DNA of 64,000 nt from an uncultured Algibacter sp. (GTDB taxonomy: Bacteria > Bacteroidota > Bacteroidia > Flavobacteriales > Flavobacteriaceae), in contig CANMZT010000003.1 of assembly GCA_947502405.1 (NCBI GenBank), positions 267,159-331,158 of the forward strand, given 5' to 3'. Under the pieces are notes generated by a model that saw only the letters and a program-made list of their open reading frames with translations, made no database searches and was not told the origin of the DNA. Positions 37,603 to 46,825 of this stretch are shown one piece after another. Both the position numbers and the translations under genes were made by a program. The first letter of the stretch is position 1, and the number at the start of each line of letters is the position of its first letter.

Positions 37603-40600
37603 TTAAATATCTTTTACTAAAATATCATCATTTATATAGATAAGAATCTTCTTTTGAACGCTTATTTTCATAGCTTCTAAAACATCTTGGTAAGATTGTA
37701 ATTGTTGCTCATGCTTTTTGTCTTGCTCGCCAGTTTTATAATCTATTATGACTGCTTCATTTTTTGAATTTATTACAATCCTATCTGGCCTTATAATAAT
37801 ACCGTCTTTTGAGATAATGTCGCGTTCGTTGTAAATGGTGTAGTTTGCAGTATAATAATCTTGAAGTTTGGGATGAATTAATAAATTTTTAATGGTTTCT
37901 CCAATAGCTATGGCTTGCTCGTTATTAATCATAGAAGATTTCAAGAAATCATCAATTACAAAATCAACATCATCACTGGTTTTAATTTGAGCCATAATAT
38001 CATGAATTAAGTTTCCTTTTTCTATAGCTTTTTGTTGATGTGTATCCCAAAGCAATCCAGACTTTGTAATCACCTTTATATTGTGATTTTCTTTAGCAGT
38101 TGAAATGAATTCTTTATGAAGTAGTATCCTTTTATCATTGACAATATCTTCAGAAGTTTTTTCTGAATTCCCAAAACTATAATGATCTTCTGATTCATTC
38201 CAAATGCCTTTATTTTGAAGATAATTTATCAGTAAACCAGAATACTTCTTCGAATTAGCTACACCTTTTGATGATATATCTTTTGTTGAAATGATATACA
38301 TCTGTTCAATGGCTCGAGTTAATGTTACATATATTAAATTAATGTTATCTAATTCTTGTTCAGATTTATGTTTGTTGTATAAACGTAACCCTTCTTCACC
38401 ATAATTTTCAAAATCCTTATTGTAGTTGAGAAGTGTATGTGAAAATTCGTTATATCGCTCTTTATCTAAACTAAACCATTCTTTAGGCTCAATCTCTTTA
38501 TAAATATCTAAATCTGCATAGGGAAAAATTACCACAGGAAATTCTAGTCCTTTGGATTTATGAATGGTCATGATTTGCACAGCATTCTGACCTATAGGCG
38601 AAATAATACTTAAGCTATCTTTTTTCTTGTCAAAGTATTCCAAAAAAGAAGAAATATCAGACCCCTTTTTCTGTGAAAAGTCTAAAACAACATCCAAATA
38701 AAACTGAATGTAGGCGTTAGATTGTTTTACTAAATTAAAATCTCTTATAATCGTTTCCGTTAACTCATAAAGCGGAAGTTGTAAAAGGGCATTATTATCA
38801 ATATAAACATTGTATATGTCAAGACTTTTTAACAATTTTTCAGTGGAAAGATTTATGTGTTTTGAGAAAAAATCATGCTTATCTTCAATATTAAAAAGAG
38901 CAGTTAAATAATTTAAAACTTTAATTTTTACCTCATTATTATTAGGTTGAATCAATAGTTGCAACAAATTATTTGTAAAGGCAACCTCTGGCGAATTGTT
39001 AATCAATAACGTTTCAGAAGAAATTATGGGGATGTTATTTTGACTCAAATAATCAGCAATAGCAACACCCTCTTTTTTCTTTCTAACTAAAACACAAATA
39101 TTTTGAAGACTAAACCCCTTTGCCAAACAATGCTGAATGGTATTAAAAACCGATTTTGTAAAAATTTCGTCTCTATCATCATCTTTACTAATCTCTAAAA
39201 AAGAAAGCGATACATAACCCTCATTACTTTTGGTTATATTTTGATGTGCGTTTTCGTAAAGTGCTGCATAATCTTCATTATTAAAAACCTGATGCGATAA
39301 AAACTTAAAAAAACCATTGTTAAATTCTACTACAGCTTTATGGCTACGGTAATTTTCTTCAAGAGTTTTTACTTGTTGCTTAATTTGAAAAGGGGTGTTT
39401 TTTTTATTGAATAAATTAATAAATTGTTCTGCCTTTCCCCCTCGCCAACGGTAGATAGCTTGTTTTGCATCACCTACAAGTATTGTACTTCCGTTGATAC
39501 CAGATAACGAATTTTCAAGCAACGGAATTAAATTTCCCCATTGCATCACAGAAGTGTCTTGAAATTCATCAATAAAATAATGTTTGAATTTTTCGCCTAA
39601 GCGTTCGTATATAAAAGGTGTGGGTTGTTCTGCTATTTCGTTGCTTATAATGGAATTAAACTCAGAAATAAGCATTTTGTTTTGGTCTTCTTTAAGCAAC
39701 TGTAACTCATTATTTATAACTTTTAAAACCGATAAAGGTGTTACATTTTTATAAAATGCTTTTAAAAACTTTAAATGAAAAACAGCCTGTTTTGTTGCAT
39801 TAAAACTCGCTGCTAATTGTGGTTGTATTTGTTCAATTATTGTTGCTATAGCATCTGTTACCCGTTTGGGGTAAAGCGTTTTAGTTTCAATATCTTCTTG
39901 CCACTTAGTTCCAAAACTTACAGTAAAATTTCCATTGGCTAATTTTTCAAAGTGTTTAGGTAAAAAACTACTCGAAAAGTCTTTAAATTCTAATCCAGAT
40001 TCTTCTATTAACTCTAGAATAGTAGTGGCATTTTCAACAATACTTTTTTCTAACTCAGATATTTCCTTTTTCAGTTGAGATTTAAGCGTCTTAAAATCGT
40101 TTAGGGTTTTGTCCTCTAAACTTTTTATGTAAGGCATATCGTTTTCATTCACCAAGAGTTTAGCAATCTTTTTAAAATCAAAAGCCACATCCCAACTTTT
40201 ATCATCATCTGCTTTTTCAATGGCAAAATCAACTAAAATTTTGGTAAGCTCATCGTCATTTCCAGCTTTTGCAATTAAACTGTCAACCGCTTCATTCAAT
40301 AATGCATCTTGGTCTAATTCTACTTCAAAATTCAAAGGCAAGCGCAAATCGTGCGCAAAAGTTCTAATCAATTTATGTGTAAATCCATCAATTGTAGAAA
40401 TATCAAAAGCCGCATAATTATGTAAAATGCTATTAAGTAAAAGTTTGGCTTTAGTATGCAGTTTAGCTGGATCAATTTCCAACTCATTACTAATACTTTT
40501 AAACATACTATCATTACTTTTCAAAACCGTTTCATCTGCAAAGGTTTTAAGCGTGTCTACAATACGTGATTTCATCTCAGCCACTGCTTTATTGGTAAAG

Positions 40601-40737
40601 GTTATTGCCAAAATGCGTTTAAAAGGTTCAGGATGGTTTGATGCAAATAAAATCTTCAAGTATTCTTTTACAAGCGTATATGTTTTCCCACTTCCTGCCG
40701 AGGCATTATAAATGGTAAAAGGTGATGATTGTTGCAT
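37603..40737 (-). CDS. AddA-type UvrD-like helicase/nuclease
   Basis: The 1044-residue protein is a superfamily-1 helicase with a C-terminal nuclease, the AddA half of an AddAB-like end-resection complex. Walker A ASAGSGKT is at residues 12-19, helicase motif Ia AITFTNKAVAEM follows, motif II is IDEFQDTS, motif III GDAKQAIYRWRGG, and motifs V/VI include MTIHKSKGLEFPVV and YVTLTRA. The nuclease strand is NEAVIIDYKTGEQ near residue 1010. It acts on DNA ends in recombination repair. It is divergent from sodA. Confidence 0.9.
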   Translation of the reverse strand: MQQSSPFTIYNASAGSGKTYTLVKEYLKILFASNHPEPFKRILAITFTNKAVAEMKSRIVDTLKTFADETVLKSNDSMFKSISNELEIDPAKLHTKAKLLLNSILHNYAAFDISTIDGFTHKLIRTFAHDLRLPLNFEVELDQDALLNEAVDSLIAKAGNDDELTKILVDFAIEKADDDKSWDVAFDFKKIAKLLVNENDMPYIKSLEDKTLNDFKTLKSQLKKEISELEKSIVENATTILELIEESGLEFKDFSSSFLPKHFEKLANGNFTVSFGTKWQEDIETKTLYPKRVTDAIATIIEQIQPQLAASFNATKQAVFHLKFLKAFYKNVTPLSVLKVINNELQLLKEDQNKMLISEFNSIISNEIAEQPTPFIYERLGEKFKHYFIDEFQDTSVMQWGNLIPLLENSLSGINGSTILVGDAKQAIYRWRGGKAEQFINLFNKKNTPFQIKQQVKTLEENYRSHKAVVEFNNGFFKFLSHQVFNNEDYAALYENAHQNITKSNEGYVSLSFLEISKDDDRDEIFTKSVFNTIQHCLAKGFSLQNICVLVRKKKEGVAIADYLSQNNIPIISSETLLINNSPEVAFTNNLLQLLIQPNNNEVKIKVLNYLTALFNIEDKHDFFSKHINLSTEKLLKSLDIYNVYIDNNALLQLPLYELTETIIRDFNLVKQSNAYIQFYLDVVLDFSQKKGSDISSFLEYFDKKKDSLSIISPIGQNAVQIMTIHKSKGLEFPVVIFPYADLDIYKEIEPKEWFSLDKERYNEFSHTLLNYNKDFENYGEEGLRLYNKHKSEQELDNINLIYVTLTRAIEQMYIISTKDISSKGVANSKKYSGLLINYLQNKGIWNESEDHYSFGNSEKTSEDIVNDKRILLHKEFISTAKENHNIKVITKSGLLWDTHQQKAIEKGNLIHDIMAQIKTSDDVDFVIDDFLKSSMINNEQAIAIGETIKNLLIHPKLQDYYTANYTIYNERDIISKDGIIIRPDRIVINSKNEAVIIDYKTGEQDKKHEQQLQSYQDVLEAMKISVQKKILIYINDDILVKDI

Positions 40738-40817
40738 GAAGTTGGATTTGCTTACAAGATAAAAACTATCAATGGTTTCATAACAATTTATTATTTTTTA
40801 TTGCCCCGTATTATGCG

Positions 40818-40825
40818 TAATTTTG
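40818..40825 (+). promoter_or_regulatory. Promoter -7 box for sodA
   Basis: TAATTTTG matches TAnnTTTG and lies 38 bases before the ATG at 40864. A TTG at 40801-40803 is the only nearby candidate -33 element, with a short 14-base spacing. Confidence 0.45.
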
Positions 40826-40863
40826 AAAGAAATTAAATATTAATAAATTAAAACAAAATAATT

Positions 40864-41472
40864 ATGGCTTTTGAATTACCGAAATTAGGATATGCTTATG
40901 ATGCCTTAGAACCTCATATAGATGCAAGAACAATGGAAATACACCATTCTAAGCACCATGCAGGATATACAAGTAAATTAAATGCTGCTATTGAGGGTAC
41001 AGATTTAGATGGAAAATCTATTGAAGATATCTTAACAGGTTTAGATATGGAAAATAGTGGTGTAAGAAATAATGGAGGTGGTTTTTACAATCATTCGTTA
41101 TTTTGGGATGTAATGAATCCAGAAGATAGAGGATACTTATCTGGAGATTTAAAAGATGCTATAGAGGCAGCTTACGGATCAAAAGACGATTTTATTGATG
41201 CATTTTCAAAAGCAGCTGCGACACGTTTTGGTTCTGGTTGGGCTTGGTTGTGCGTGCACAAAGGAGGTAAAGTAGAAATTTGCTCAACACCTAATCAAGA
41301 CAACCCTTTAATGCCTACTGTAGGTTGTGGCGGAACACCAATTTTAGGGCTTGATGTTTGGGAACACGCATACTATTTAAACTATCAAAACCGTCGTCCA
41401 GATTATATAAAAGCTTTTTTCAGCGTAATTAACTGGAACGAAGTTGAAAAGCGATATGCTGCTGCAAAGTAG
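40864..41472 (+). CDS. sodA: Superoxide dismutase (Fe/Mn family)
   Basis: This enzyme dismutes superoxide to hydrogen peroxide and oxygen. The 202 residues begin [18 protein letters not shown] with no signal peptide, so it is cytoplasmic. Metal ligands are in [11 protein letters not shown] (His27), NHSLFW, and [18 protein letters not shown] (Asp and His). Sequence alone does not decide iron from manganese; the pattern fits the Mn or cambialistic branch. It is monocistronic, followed by repeat R3. Confidence 0.95.
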   Translation: MAFELPKLGYAYDALEPHIDARTMEIHHSKHHAGYTSKLNAAIEGTDLDGKSIEDILTGLDMENSGVRNNGGGFYNHSLFWDVMNPEDRGYLSGDLKDAIEAAYGSKDDFIDAFSKAAATRFGSGWAWLCVHKGGKVEICSTPNQDNPLMPTVGCGGTPILGLDVWEHAYYLNYQNRRPDYIKAFFSVINWNEVEKRYAAAK

Positions 41473-41529
41473 TTTATTTAAAATCTTAAATACAAAAGCA
41501 AATTCAGAAATGGATTTGCTTTTTTTTAT

Positions 41530-41678
41530 GGCGTTACCCAAGGGTCGGGCTATCCACTATATCTTTTGCTTTTATGTCATTTCTAGTAAGGCAAAAATCT
41601 ATTAACCATAAAATATTTACCTCTTGGTTATTTCGCGTTTTAATTAAAGCAAAAGGATGCCGTTTCTATCCCTAACGC
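41530..41678 (+). repeat. Structured intergenic element, copy R3
   Basis: It begins ggcgttacccaagggtcggg and ends atccctaacgc. The internal arms are atcttttgcttt and aaagcaaaaggat, separated by about 85 bases. It lies 58 bases after the sodA stop in the same orientation. The remaining gene-free DNA on either side (41473-41529 and 41679-41820) shows nothing further. Confidence 0.7.
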
Positions 41679-41820
41679 ACCAATCCGCCAGCAATAACCA
41701 TAATCATTTTATCAAATATAGTCTAAAAGCGTTCTTGTTTAAAGGTGGCAATTACCCTTATCTGAAGAATTAAGAAATGAGTTTTTTGGCAATTCTAAAA
41801 AGAGTAAAATATATAAAATG

Positions 41821-41891
41821 AAAAAGGTGAACAGATGTTCACCTTTTTGCCCCAAATCTACCATAAACTTAACCTACTTATGTTATGGTGA
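41821..41891 (-). ncRNA. Duplicated structured element, copy A (possible small RNA)
   Basis: On the minus strand it has a hairpin (ACCATAA / TTATGGT arms), a single-stranded TAGATTTGGGGC, then a strong hairpin AAAAAGGTGAACA / TGTTCACCTTTTT ending in a U-run. It is nearly identical to copy B at 42031-42105, 210 bases away. Together they sit 3' of the leftward purF-like gene. It could be a small RNA, a 3' UTR module or a repeat. Confidence 0.45.
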
Positions 41892-42030
41892 TTCAAATAT
41901 ATGATGACAATACAGGATGCTAAAATATTTTAGTTAAACGACGTAAATATTGGCTTAAAAGAGATTCTGACACATTATCTGGATGAACTGTAGTAAGTAA
42001 AAAATAAAGTGATAAAAAACTAAAGGGCAT

Positions 42031-42105
42031 AAAAAAAGGCGAACAGATGTTCACCTTTTTTTGCCCCAAATCTACCATGAACTTAACCTACTTATGTTAT
42101 GGTGA
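42031..42105 (-). ncRNA. Duplicated structured element, copy B (possible small RNA)
   Basis: It has the same architecture as copy A with four differences: a G-to-C change in the terminal hairpin (ggcgaaca), one changed base in the upstream hairpin (accatga), and longer A and T runs (seven each). It lies 114 bases after the purF-like stop and can act as the terminator of that gene. The intervening DNA 41892-42030 and 42106-42218 is unrelated. Confidence 0.45.
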
Positions 42106-42218
42106 GACCAATTTATGTGTATTTTAAATATTCTGTGCTTTTTTTAGATAAAACGCAATTTTTTGGGATGAAATACGTGTTTTACGGTTTTGCCACACAA
42201 AAATTACTAATTTGATAA

Positions 42219-44117
42219 TTAATAGGCGCGTTCTTTGTTGCCTTCGTAAAAATTGATAAAGGCACGATTTACCACTCTATTACCGCCAACTGTAGGATAG
42301 TTTCCAGTAAAATACCAGTCGCCTAAATGCTCAGGACAAGCTTTATGTAGATTCTCCACAGGCTGAAATATAATTTTTACTTCAGCATTCACAGAGGCAT
42401 CACTAAGCAACTCTGAAATTTTATCAGAGATTTGTTCATCTGTAAACGGATCATAAATTTCTTTTACAAAGTTCTGAACATATTTATCTTCTAAATCCGT
42501 TTGTGTAATACATTTTTTATACACTTTTTCTACAGCGTCATATAAACCAGCATCTTTTAGAAGTTCTAGAGCAGCTCTAAACGCTATTAAATCTTCTAAT
42601 CTAGCCATATCAATACCATAACAATCTGGGTATCGAATTTGTGGAGCAGAAGATACTACTACAATCTTTTTTGGATTAAGACGGTCTAGCATTTTCAAGA
42701 TACTTTTCTTCAAGGTTGTACCACGTACAATACTATCATCAATAATAACCAAGTTATCGTTTGGTTTTATAACGCCATAAGTAACATCATAAACATGTGC
42801 AACCAAATCATCCCTACTACTATCTTCAGTGATGAACGTTCTAAGCTTTACATCTTTGATTGCTATTTTTTCGATTCTAGCACGCTCGGATAAAATCTCT
42901 GTAACCTTTGCAGCAGATAAAGAGCGTTGTCCGTTTAAAATTTCTGCTGTTTTTGTTTTGTTAATAAATGCTTCAGCAGTTTCAATCATACCAAAAAACG
43001 AAGTTTCAGCAGTATTAGGAATATATGAAAAAACCGTATTTTTCGTATCGTTTTCAATAGCTTCAAGAACTTTAGGCATTAATAATTTACCCAACATTTT
43101 ACGTTCTTGGTATATTTCGGCATCACTTCCTCTAGAAAAATAGATGCGCTCAAAAGAACACGATTTTTTTTCTAAAGGCTCAAGAATTTGCTTTAACCTA
43201 ACCTCTCCGGTTTTTTTTGTAATTATTGCTTGTCCAGGTTCTAGTTCTTTAACATCATCAAAGTCTACATTAAAAACAGTTTGGATTACTGGACGTTCGG
43301 ATGCTACAACTACAATTTCATCATCTTTATAATAATATGCTGGACGAATTCCTGCTGGGTCTCTCAACACAAAAGAATCTCCATGTCCAATAAGTCCTGC
43401 CATGGCATAACCTCCATCCCAATTTTTTGCAGCGCGTCTTAATATTTTTGCAACTTTTAAACGCTCAGCTATTAATGGAGAAGCTTCTCTTTTATTATAG
43501 CCTTCTTTTTTTAGGTCTTTATATATTTTACTAACGGCATCATCTAAAAAATGACCGATTTTTTCCATAATGGTAATAGTATCGGTATATTCTTTTGGGT
43601 GCTGTCCGAGTTCAATCAGATTGCTAAAAAGCTCTTTAACATTGGTCATGTTAAAGTTTCCAGCCATAATTAAATTTCTATGCATCCAATTGTTTTGTCT
43701 TAAAAACGGATGCACACTTTCTACACTATTTTTTCCAAATGTGCCGTAACGTACGTGCCCTAATAAAACCTCTCCTATATATGGAAGATTTCTTTTTTGA
43801 GCTGCTACATCATCTTTATATTCTGGGTGAGCCTCAAATTCTTTATTAACTCTATCGTTAATTTGTCCAAATATATCTTGAATAGGTTGCTGTGCAATGG
43901 AGCGTACTCTGCTGATATAACGCTGTCCAGGTTTAGTATCTAATTTTATACTTGCAAAACCAGCACCGTCTTGTCCACGATTGTGCTGTTTTTCCATCAT
44001 TAAATACATTTTGTTTACACCATAAAATGCGCTACCATATTTTTTCTTATAAAACTCTAATGGTTTTAAAAGTCTTATCATGGCAATTCCACATTCGTGT
44101 TTTAAGGCATCACTCAT
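42219..44117 (-). CDS. Amidophosphoribosyltransferase family protein, long form
   Basis: This 632-residue protein of the class-II glutamine amidotransferase plus phosphoribosyltransferase fold is the long form found in Bacteroidota. The nucleophile cysteine is Cys9 (MSDALKHECGIAMI) and would need processing of the first eight residues, as in PurF. Further signatures are NRGQDGAGFASI, GHVRYGTFG and the PRPP loop VIIDDSIVRGTT. Extra sequence of about 150 residues includes insertions near 180-230 and a C-terminal tail. PurF makes phosphoribosylamine, the first step of purine synthesis. The standard shorter purF may exist elsewhere, so this could be a paralogue with another role. The pfkB-family gene lies upstream. 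Confidence 0.82.
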   Translation of the reverse strand: MSDALKHECGIAMIRLLKPLEFYKKKYGSAFYGVNKMYLMMEKQHNRGQDGAGFASIKLDTKPGQRYISRVRSIAQQPIQDIFGQINDRVNKEFEAHPEYKDDVAAQKRNLPYIGEVLLGHVRYGTFGKNSVESVHPFLRQNNWMHRNLIMAGNFNMTNVKELFSNLIELGQHPKEYTDTITIMEKIGHFLDDAVSKIYKDLKKEGYNKREASPLIAERLKVAKILRRAAKNWDGGYAMAGLIGHGDSFVLRDPAGIRPAYYYKDDEIVVVASERPVIQTVFNVDFDDVKELEPGQAIITKKTGEVRLKQILEPLEKKSCSFERIYFSRGSDAEIYQERKMLGKLLMPKVLEAIENDTKNTVFSYIPNTAETSFFGMIETAEAFINKTKTAEILNGQRSLSAAKVTEILSERARIEKIAIKDVKLRTFITEDSSRDDLVAHVYDVTYGVIKPNDNLVIIDDSIVRGTTLKKSILKMLDRLNPKKIVVVSSAPQIRYPDCYGIDMARLEDLIAFRAALELLKDAGLYDAVEKVYKKCITQTDLEDKYVQNFVKEIYDPFTDEQISDKISELLSDASVNAEVKIIFQPVENLHKACPEHLGDWYFTGNYPTVGGNRVVNRAFINFYEGNKERAY

Positions 44118-44127
44118 ATTGTAAATT

Positions 44128-44158
44128 AAAAAACGCCCTCTATTTTAGAGCGCGTTGG
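44128..44158 (-). terminator. Terminator after pfkB-family gene
   Basis: On the minus strand an 11-bp stem with one mismatch (aacgcgctcta / tagagggcgtt) is followed by six T. It lies directly after the kinase stop at 44160 and upstream of the purF-like start. Confidence 0.7.
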
Positions 44159-44159
44159 T

Positions 44160-45086
44160 TTATGTTAATTCTATTTCAAACTGTGTTAGCTGCTTAAACT
44201 GCAATAAACGTTTATGAACCTCACTGTTTGATAAATTTTGCATGCGTTCTGTTCCAAATTTTTCAACACAAAAAGAAGCCAATGTAGATCCGTAGATAAC
44301 CGCTTTTTTCATGTTTTCAAATGAATAATCGTTGGTTTTTGCTAAATAACCTGCAAAACCTCCTGCAAAAGTATCACCTGCTCCAGTGGGGTCAAAAACC
44401 TCCTCTAATGGTAAAGCTGGTGCATAAAACACATAATCATCATGAAACAACAAAGCACCATGCTCTCCTTTTTTTATAACAATATATTTAGGACCCATTT
44501 CATGAATTTTTCTGGCAGCAACAACCAAAGAGTATTCTCCAGTTAATTGTCTAGCTTCTTCATCATTAATAGTAATTACATCAATACGCTTTATAACATT
44601 TAATAAATCATTTAAAGCACAATCCATCCAAAAATTCATAGTATCTAAAACAACCAACTTTGGTTTAGTTGTCATTTGGTCTAAAACACTAGATTGGACG
44701 ATGGGGTGTAAGTTTCCTAACATCACCACTTCAGCATCTTTATAAGCTTCAGGTACAATAGGATTAAAATCAGCAAGAGTGTTTAATTCTGTTACTAAAG
44801 TATCACGAGAATTCATATCGTTATGGTAACGACCACTCCAAAAGAATGTTTTACCTTCTTTTACAATTTCAACCCCAGAAACATCAATATTTTTATTAGA
44901 TAATAAGTCTAAATAATCTTGAGGAAAATCGCCTCCAACAACTGAAACTGCGGCAGCATTTATATTGAAGTGAGAAGCAGCAAGACCTATATAGGTGGCT
45001 GCTCCACCAAGGATTTTATCGGTTTTCCCGAAAGGTGTTTCAATAGCATCAAATGCTACAGTACCTACTATAACTAATTTACTCAT
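44160..45086 (-). CDS. PfkB-family carbohydrate/nucleoside kinase
   Basis: This 308-residue ribokinase-fold kinase has ILGGAATYIGLAASH near the N-terminus (substrate site) and the C-terminal PfkB signature DPTGAGDTFAGGFAGYL holding the anion hole and catalytic Asp. The substrate could be a sugar, adenosine or another nucleoside. Proximity to a purF-like gene would suit a nucleoside, but that is inference. A terminator separates it from the downstream gene. Confidence 0.85.
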   Translation of the reverse strand: MSKLVIVGTVAFDAIETPFGKTDKILGGAATYIGLAASHFNINAAAVSVVGGDFPQDYLDLLSNKNIDVSGVEIVKEGKTFFWSGRYHNDMNSRDTLVTELNTLADFNPIVPEAYKDAEVVMLGNLHPIVQSSVLDQMTTKPKLVVLDTMNFWMDCALNDLLNVIKRIDVITINDEEARQLTGEYSLVVAARKIHEMGPKYIVIKKGEHGALLFHDDYVFYAPALPLEEVFDPTGAGDTFAGGFAGYLAKTNDYSFENMKKAVIYGSTLASFCVEKFGTERMQNLSNSEVHKRLLQFKQLTQFEIELT

Positions 45087-45294
45087 AAATGAGATGTGGA
45101 ATTAAGCTGCAAATATAAGTCTTTTTATAGATTACTACGACTATATTTTTTTAACATGAAGTGTTTTCAATATTTTGAAAAAATATGTGACTATTTAAAA
45201 AATGATGTGTCTTAAAACCGAATGCTATTATCAATTTAAAATTGAGGGATGTAATTTATTATGTTCCTCTTTTTTTTTAAACTATTAGTAGTTT

Positions 45295-45936
45295 TTATTT
45301 TCTTCCAAAATCAGCAGGAATTTCTCCCCATGCTTTGGTTTCCCATTTTACAATAGTAGTATTGTAAGTGTTGTTTTTTAACCAATCAATAGCTCTATCA
45401 ACTAATTTAAAAACGGGTTCATTTTTTTTATTGCGTTCTAGTTTTGTATTGCAGTTTTTCTTTCTTACCCAACTCATTGCCGTTCTAGAGTCGGTATAAA
45501 TAATACGATTGATTTTTTTCTTTTTTAAAAGCGCTAAGCCATGAACTATGGCTAAAAATTCACCTATATTATTAGTACCTTCTTCAAAAGGCCCTTGAAT
45601 AAATAATTGTTTTTTGGTTTTTGTGTCAACCCCACGATATTCCATTTTCCCTGGATTACCACTAGAAGCAGCGTCTACAGATATAGAGTTGTAATTTGGT
45701 TGTCCTATTTTTTTTAGTTGTGCTTCAGAGAGTTCACTAGTGAATTTTTTACTTTTCCCGATGTAATCTTTGTAATTACCTTTTAGAGCTTTTTTAGCAG
45801 CTTCAAATGTTGAAAAAGATTTGTATTGTGCGTTTTCAAAATTTTTAATTTGGGCTTTACAATCCTCCCAAGACTCAAAAACCCCAGTATGATGGCCTTT
45901 CCAAACGGTATAATATTTTTTCTTTTTTTTACTCAT
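45295..45936 (-). CDS. rnhA: Ribonuclease HI with N-terminal viroplasmin-like domain
   Basis: This enzyme cuts RNA in RNA-DNA hybrids. The 213 residues comprise an N-terminal hybrid-binding (caulimovirus VI-like) domain, KYYTVWKGHHTGVFESWEDCKAQI, and a C-terminal RNase H domain. The catalytic acids are in SVDAASSGNPG, NNIGEFLAIVHG, IYTDSRTAM and PADFGRK. The start MSKKKKKYY at 45936 is chosen. A longer ORF from 45981 exists only because the frame runs through an intergenic repeat, translating as RDSRLCGNDK. It is monocistronic. Confidence 0.9.
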   Translation of the reverse strand: MSKKKKKYYTVWKGHHTGVFESWEDCKAQIKNFENAQYKSFSTFEAAKKALKGNYKDYIGKSKKFTSELSEAQLKKIGQPNYNSISVDAASSGNPGKMEYRGVDTKTKKQLFIQGPFEEGTNNIGEFLAIVHGLALLKKKKINRIIYTDSRTAMSWVRKKNCNTKLERNKKNEPVFKLVDRAIDWLKNNTYNTTIVKWETKAWGEIPADFGRK

Positions 45937-45937
45937 T

Positions 45938-45965
45938 TTGTCATTTCCGCAAAGGCGGGAATCTC
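45938..45965. repeat. Short palindromic repeat unit (TGTCATT type)
   Basis: The segment ttgtcatttccgc followed by aaaggcgggaatctc is the half-element common between flavobacterial genes, with the inverted words ccgc and gcgg. It abuts the RNase H start, so it may carry that gene's 5' leader. Confidence 0.55.
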
Positions 45966-45995
45966 TTAACTTTAAGTTCAAAAATTTATTACTAT

Positions 45996-46072
45996 TGTCA
46001 TTTAGAAGGAAGAACGACTGATGAATCTGTTAAATTAAAACGTCGAGATTCTTCGATTCGCTCTGAATGACA
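45996..46072. repeat. Palindromic intergenic repeat, TGTCATT...AATGACA
   Basis: It begins tgtcatttagaaggaaga and ends ctctgaatgaca, giving inverted termini. Interior words include gaatctgttaaatt and cgtcgagattcttcga. It ends 3 bases from the leftward purN stop, so it lies 3' of purN. It resembles a miniature palindromic repeat or REP-like element; no transposase is near. Confidence 0.6.
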
Positions 46073-46075
46073 TTT

Positions 46076-46639
46076 TTATTTTAATAAATCATTTACGACC
46101 TTCGGAAAATACTCCATCTCTAATTCATGAATTTTCGCTGCCACATCAGCAGCAGAATCATTATTATTAACTTTACATTTAGCCTGAAAAATTATTGCTC
46201 CTTCATCGTAATGTTCATTTACATAATGAATCGTAATTCCTGTTTCAGATTCATTATTGTCTACAACAGCTTTATGAACGTGCATGCCATACATACCTTT
46301 ACCTCCATATTTAGGAAGTAAAGCTGGATGAACATTAATGACTTTATCAGGAAATACATTCAAAATAGATTCTGGAAACTTCCATAGAAATCCTGCTAAA
46401 ATAATTAAATCGGGATTTGAAGATTTTAAAATATTTAACACATCCTCCGTTTCTGAAAACGCTATTTTATTGAAAGACAGCGCGCTAACTTTGAGTTTTT
46501 TTGCACGATCTAAAACTTTGGCATGAGGATTGTTAGTGAGTACTTGAATAACAGACGCATTATCGCTGTTGTGAAAAAACTTAATTAAATTTTCAGCATT
46601 AGTACCACTTCCGGACGCAAAAATTACAATACGTTTCAT
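46076..46639 (-). CDS. purN: Phosphoribosylglycinamide formyltransferase
   Basis: This enzyme transfers the formyl group from 10-formyltetrahydrofolate to GAR in purine synthesis. The 187 residues start MKRIVIFASGSGTNAENL; an ORF from 46669 adds an unlikely 10-residue leader, so ATG at 46639 is chosen. The catalytic residues are Asn102, His104 (INVHPALLPKYGGKGMYG) and Asp145 (EHYDEGAII). It is monocistronic and divergent from acpP. Confidence 0.93.
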   Translation of the reverse strand: MKRIVIFASGSGTNAENLIKFFHNSDNASVIQVLTNNPHAKVLDRAKKLKVSALSFNKIAFSETEDVLNILKSSNPDLIILAGFLWKFPESILNVFPDKVINVHPALLPKYGGKGMYGMHVHKAVVDNNESETGITIHYVNEHYDEGAIIFQAKCKVNNNDSAADVAAKIHELEMEYFPKVVNDLLK

Positions 46640-46785
46640 TTTACAGACTATAGTGTTAAAATTGTTCAAACAAAAAAAAGAATAATTATTAACAATTAGA
46701 AGGTAAAAACTAAATTCTTCAAAGTTATTTTAGTAAATTAGAAGCACATTTTTATAGTAAAAGTGTGTTTTAAAATAAAGTTTTT

Positions 46786-46793
46786 TATTTTTG
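46786..46793 (+). promoter_or_regulatory. Promoter -7 box for acpP
   Basis: TATTTTTG matches TAnnTTTG and lies 32 bases before the ATG at 46826. No clear -33 TTTG is seen. Confidence 0.45.
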
Positions 46794-46825
46794 CCAACTA
46801 ATTAAAACATTAAAATTAAAAGATT

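Noticed and set aside
41821..42105. CRISPR array for the repeated segments between sodA and purF
   Set aside because: Only two copies of 71-75 bases with a 139-base spacer, no regular repeat-spacer pattern and no cas genes.
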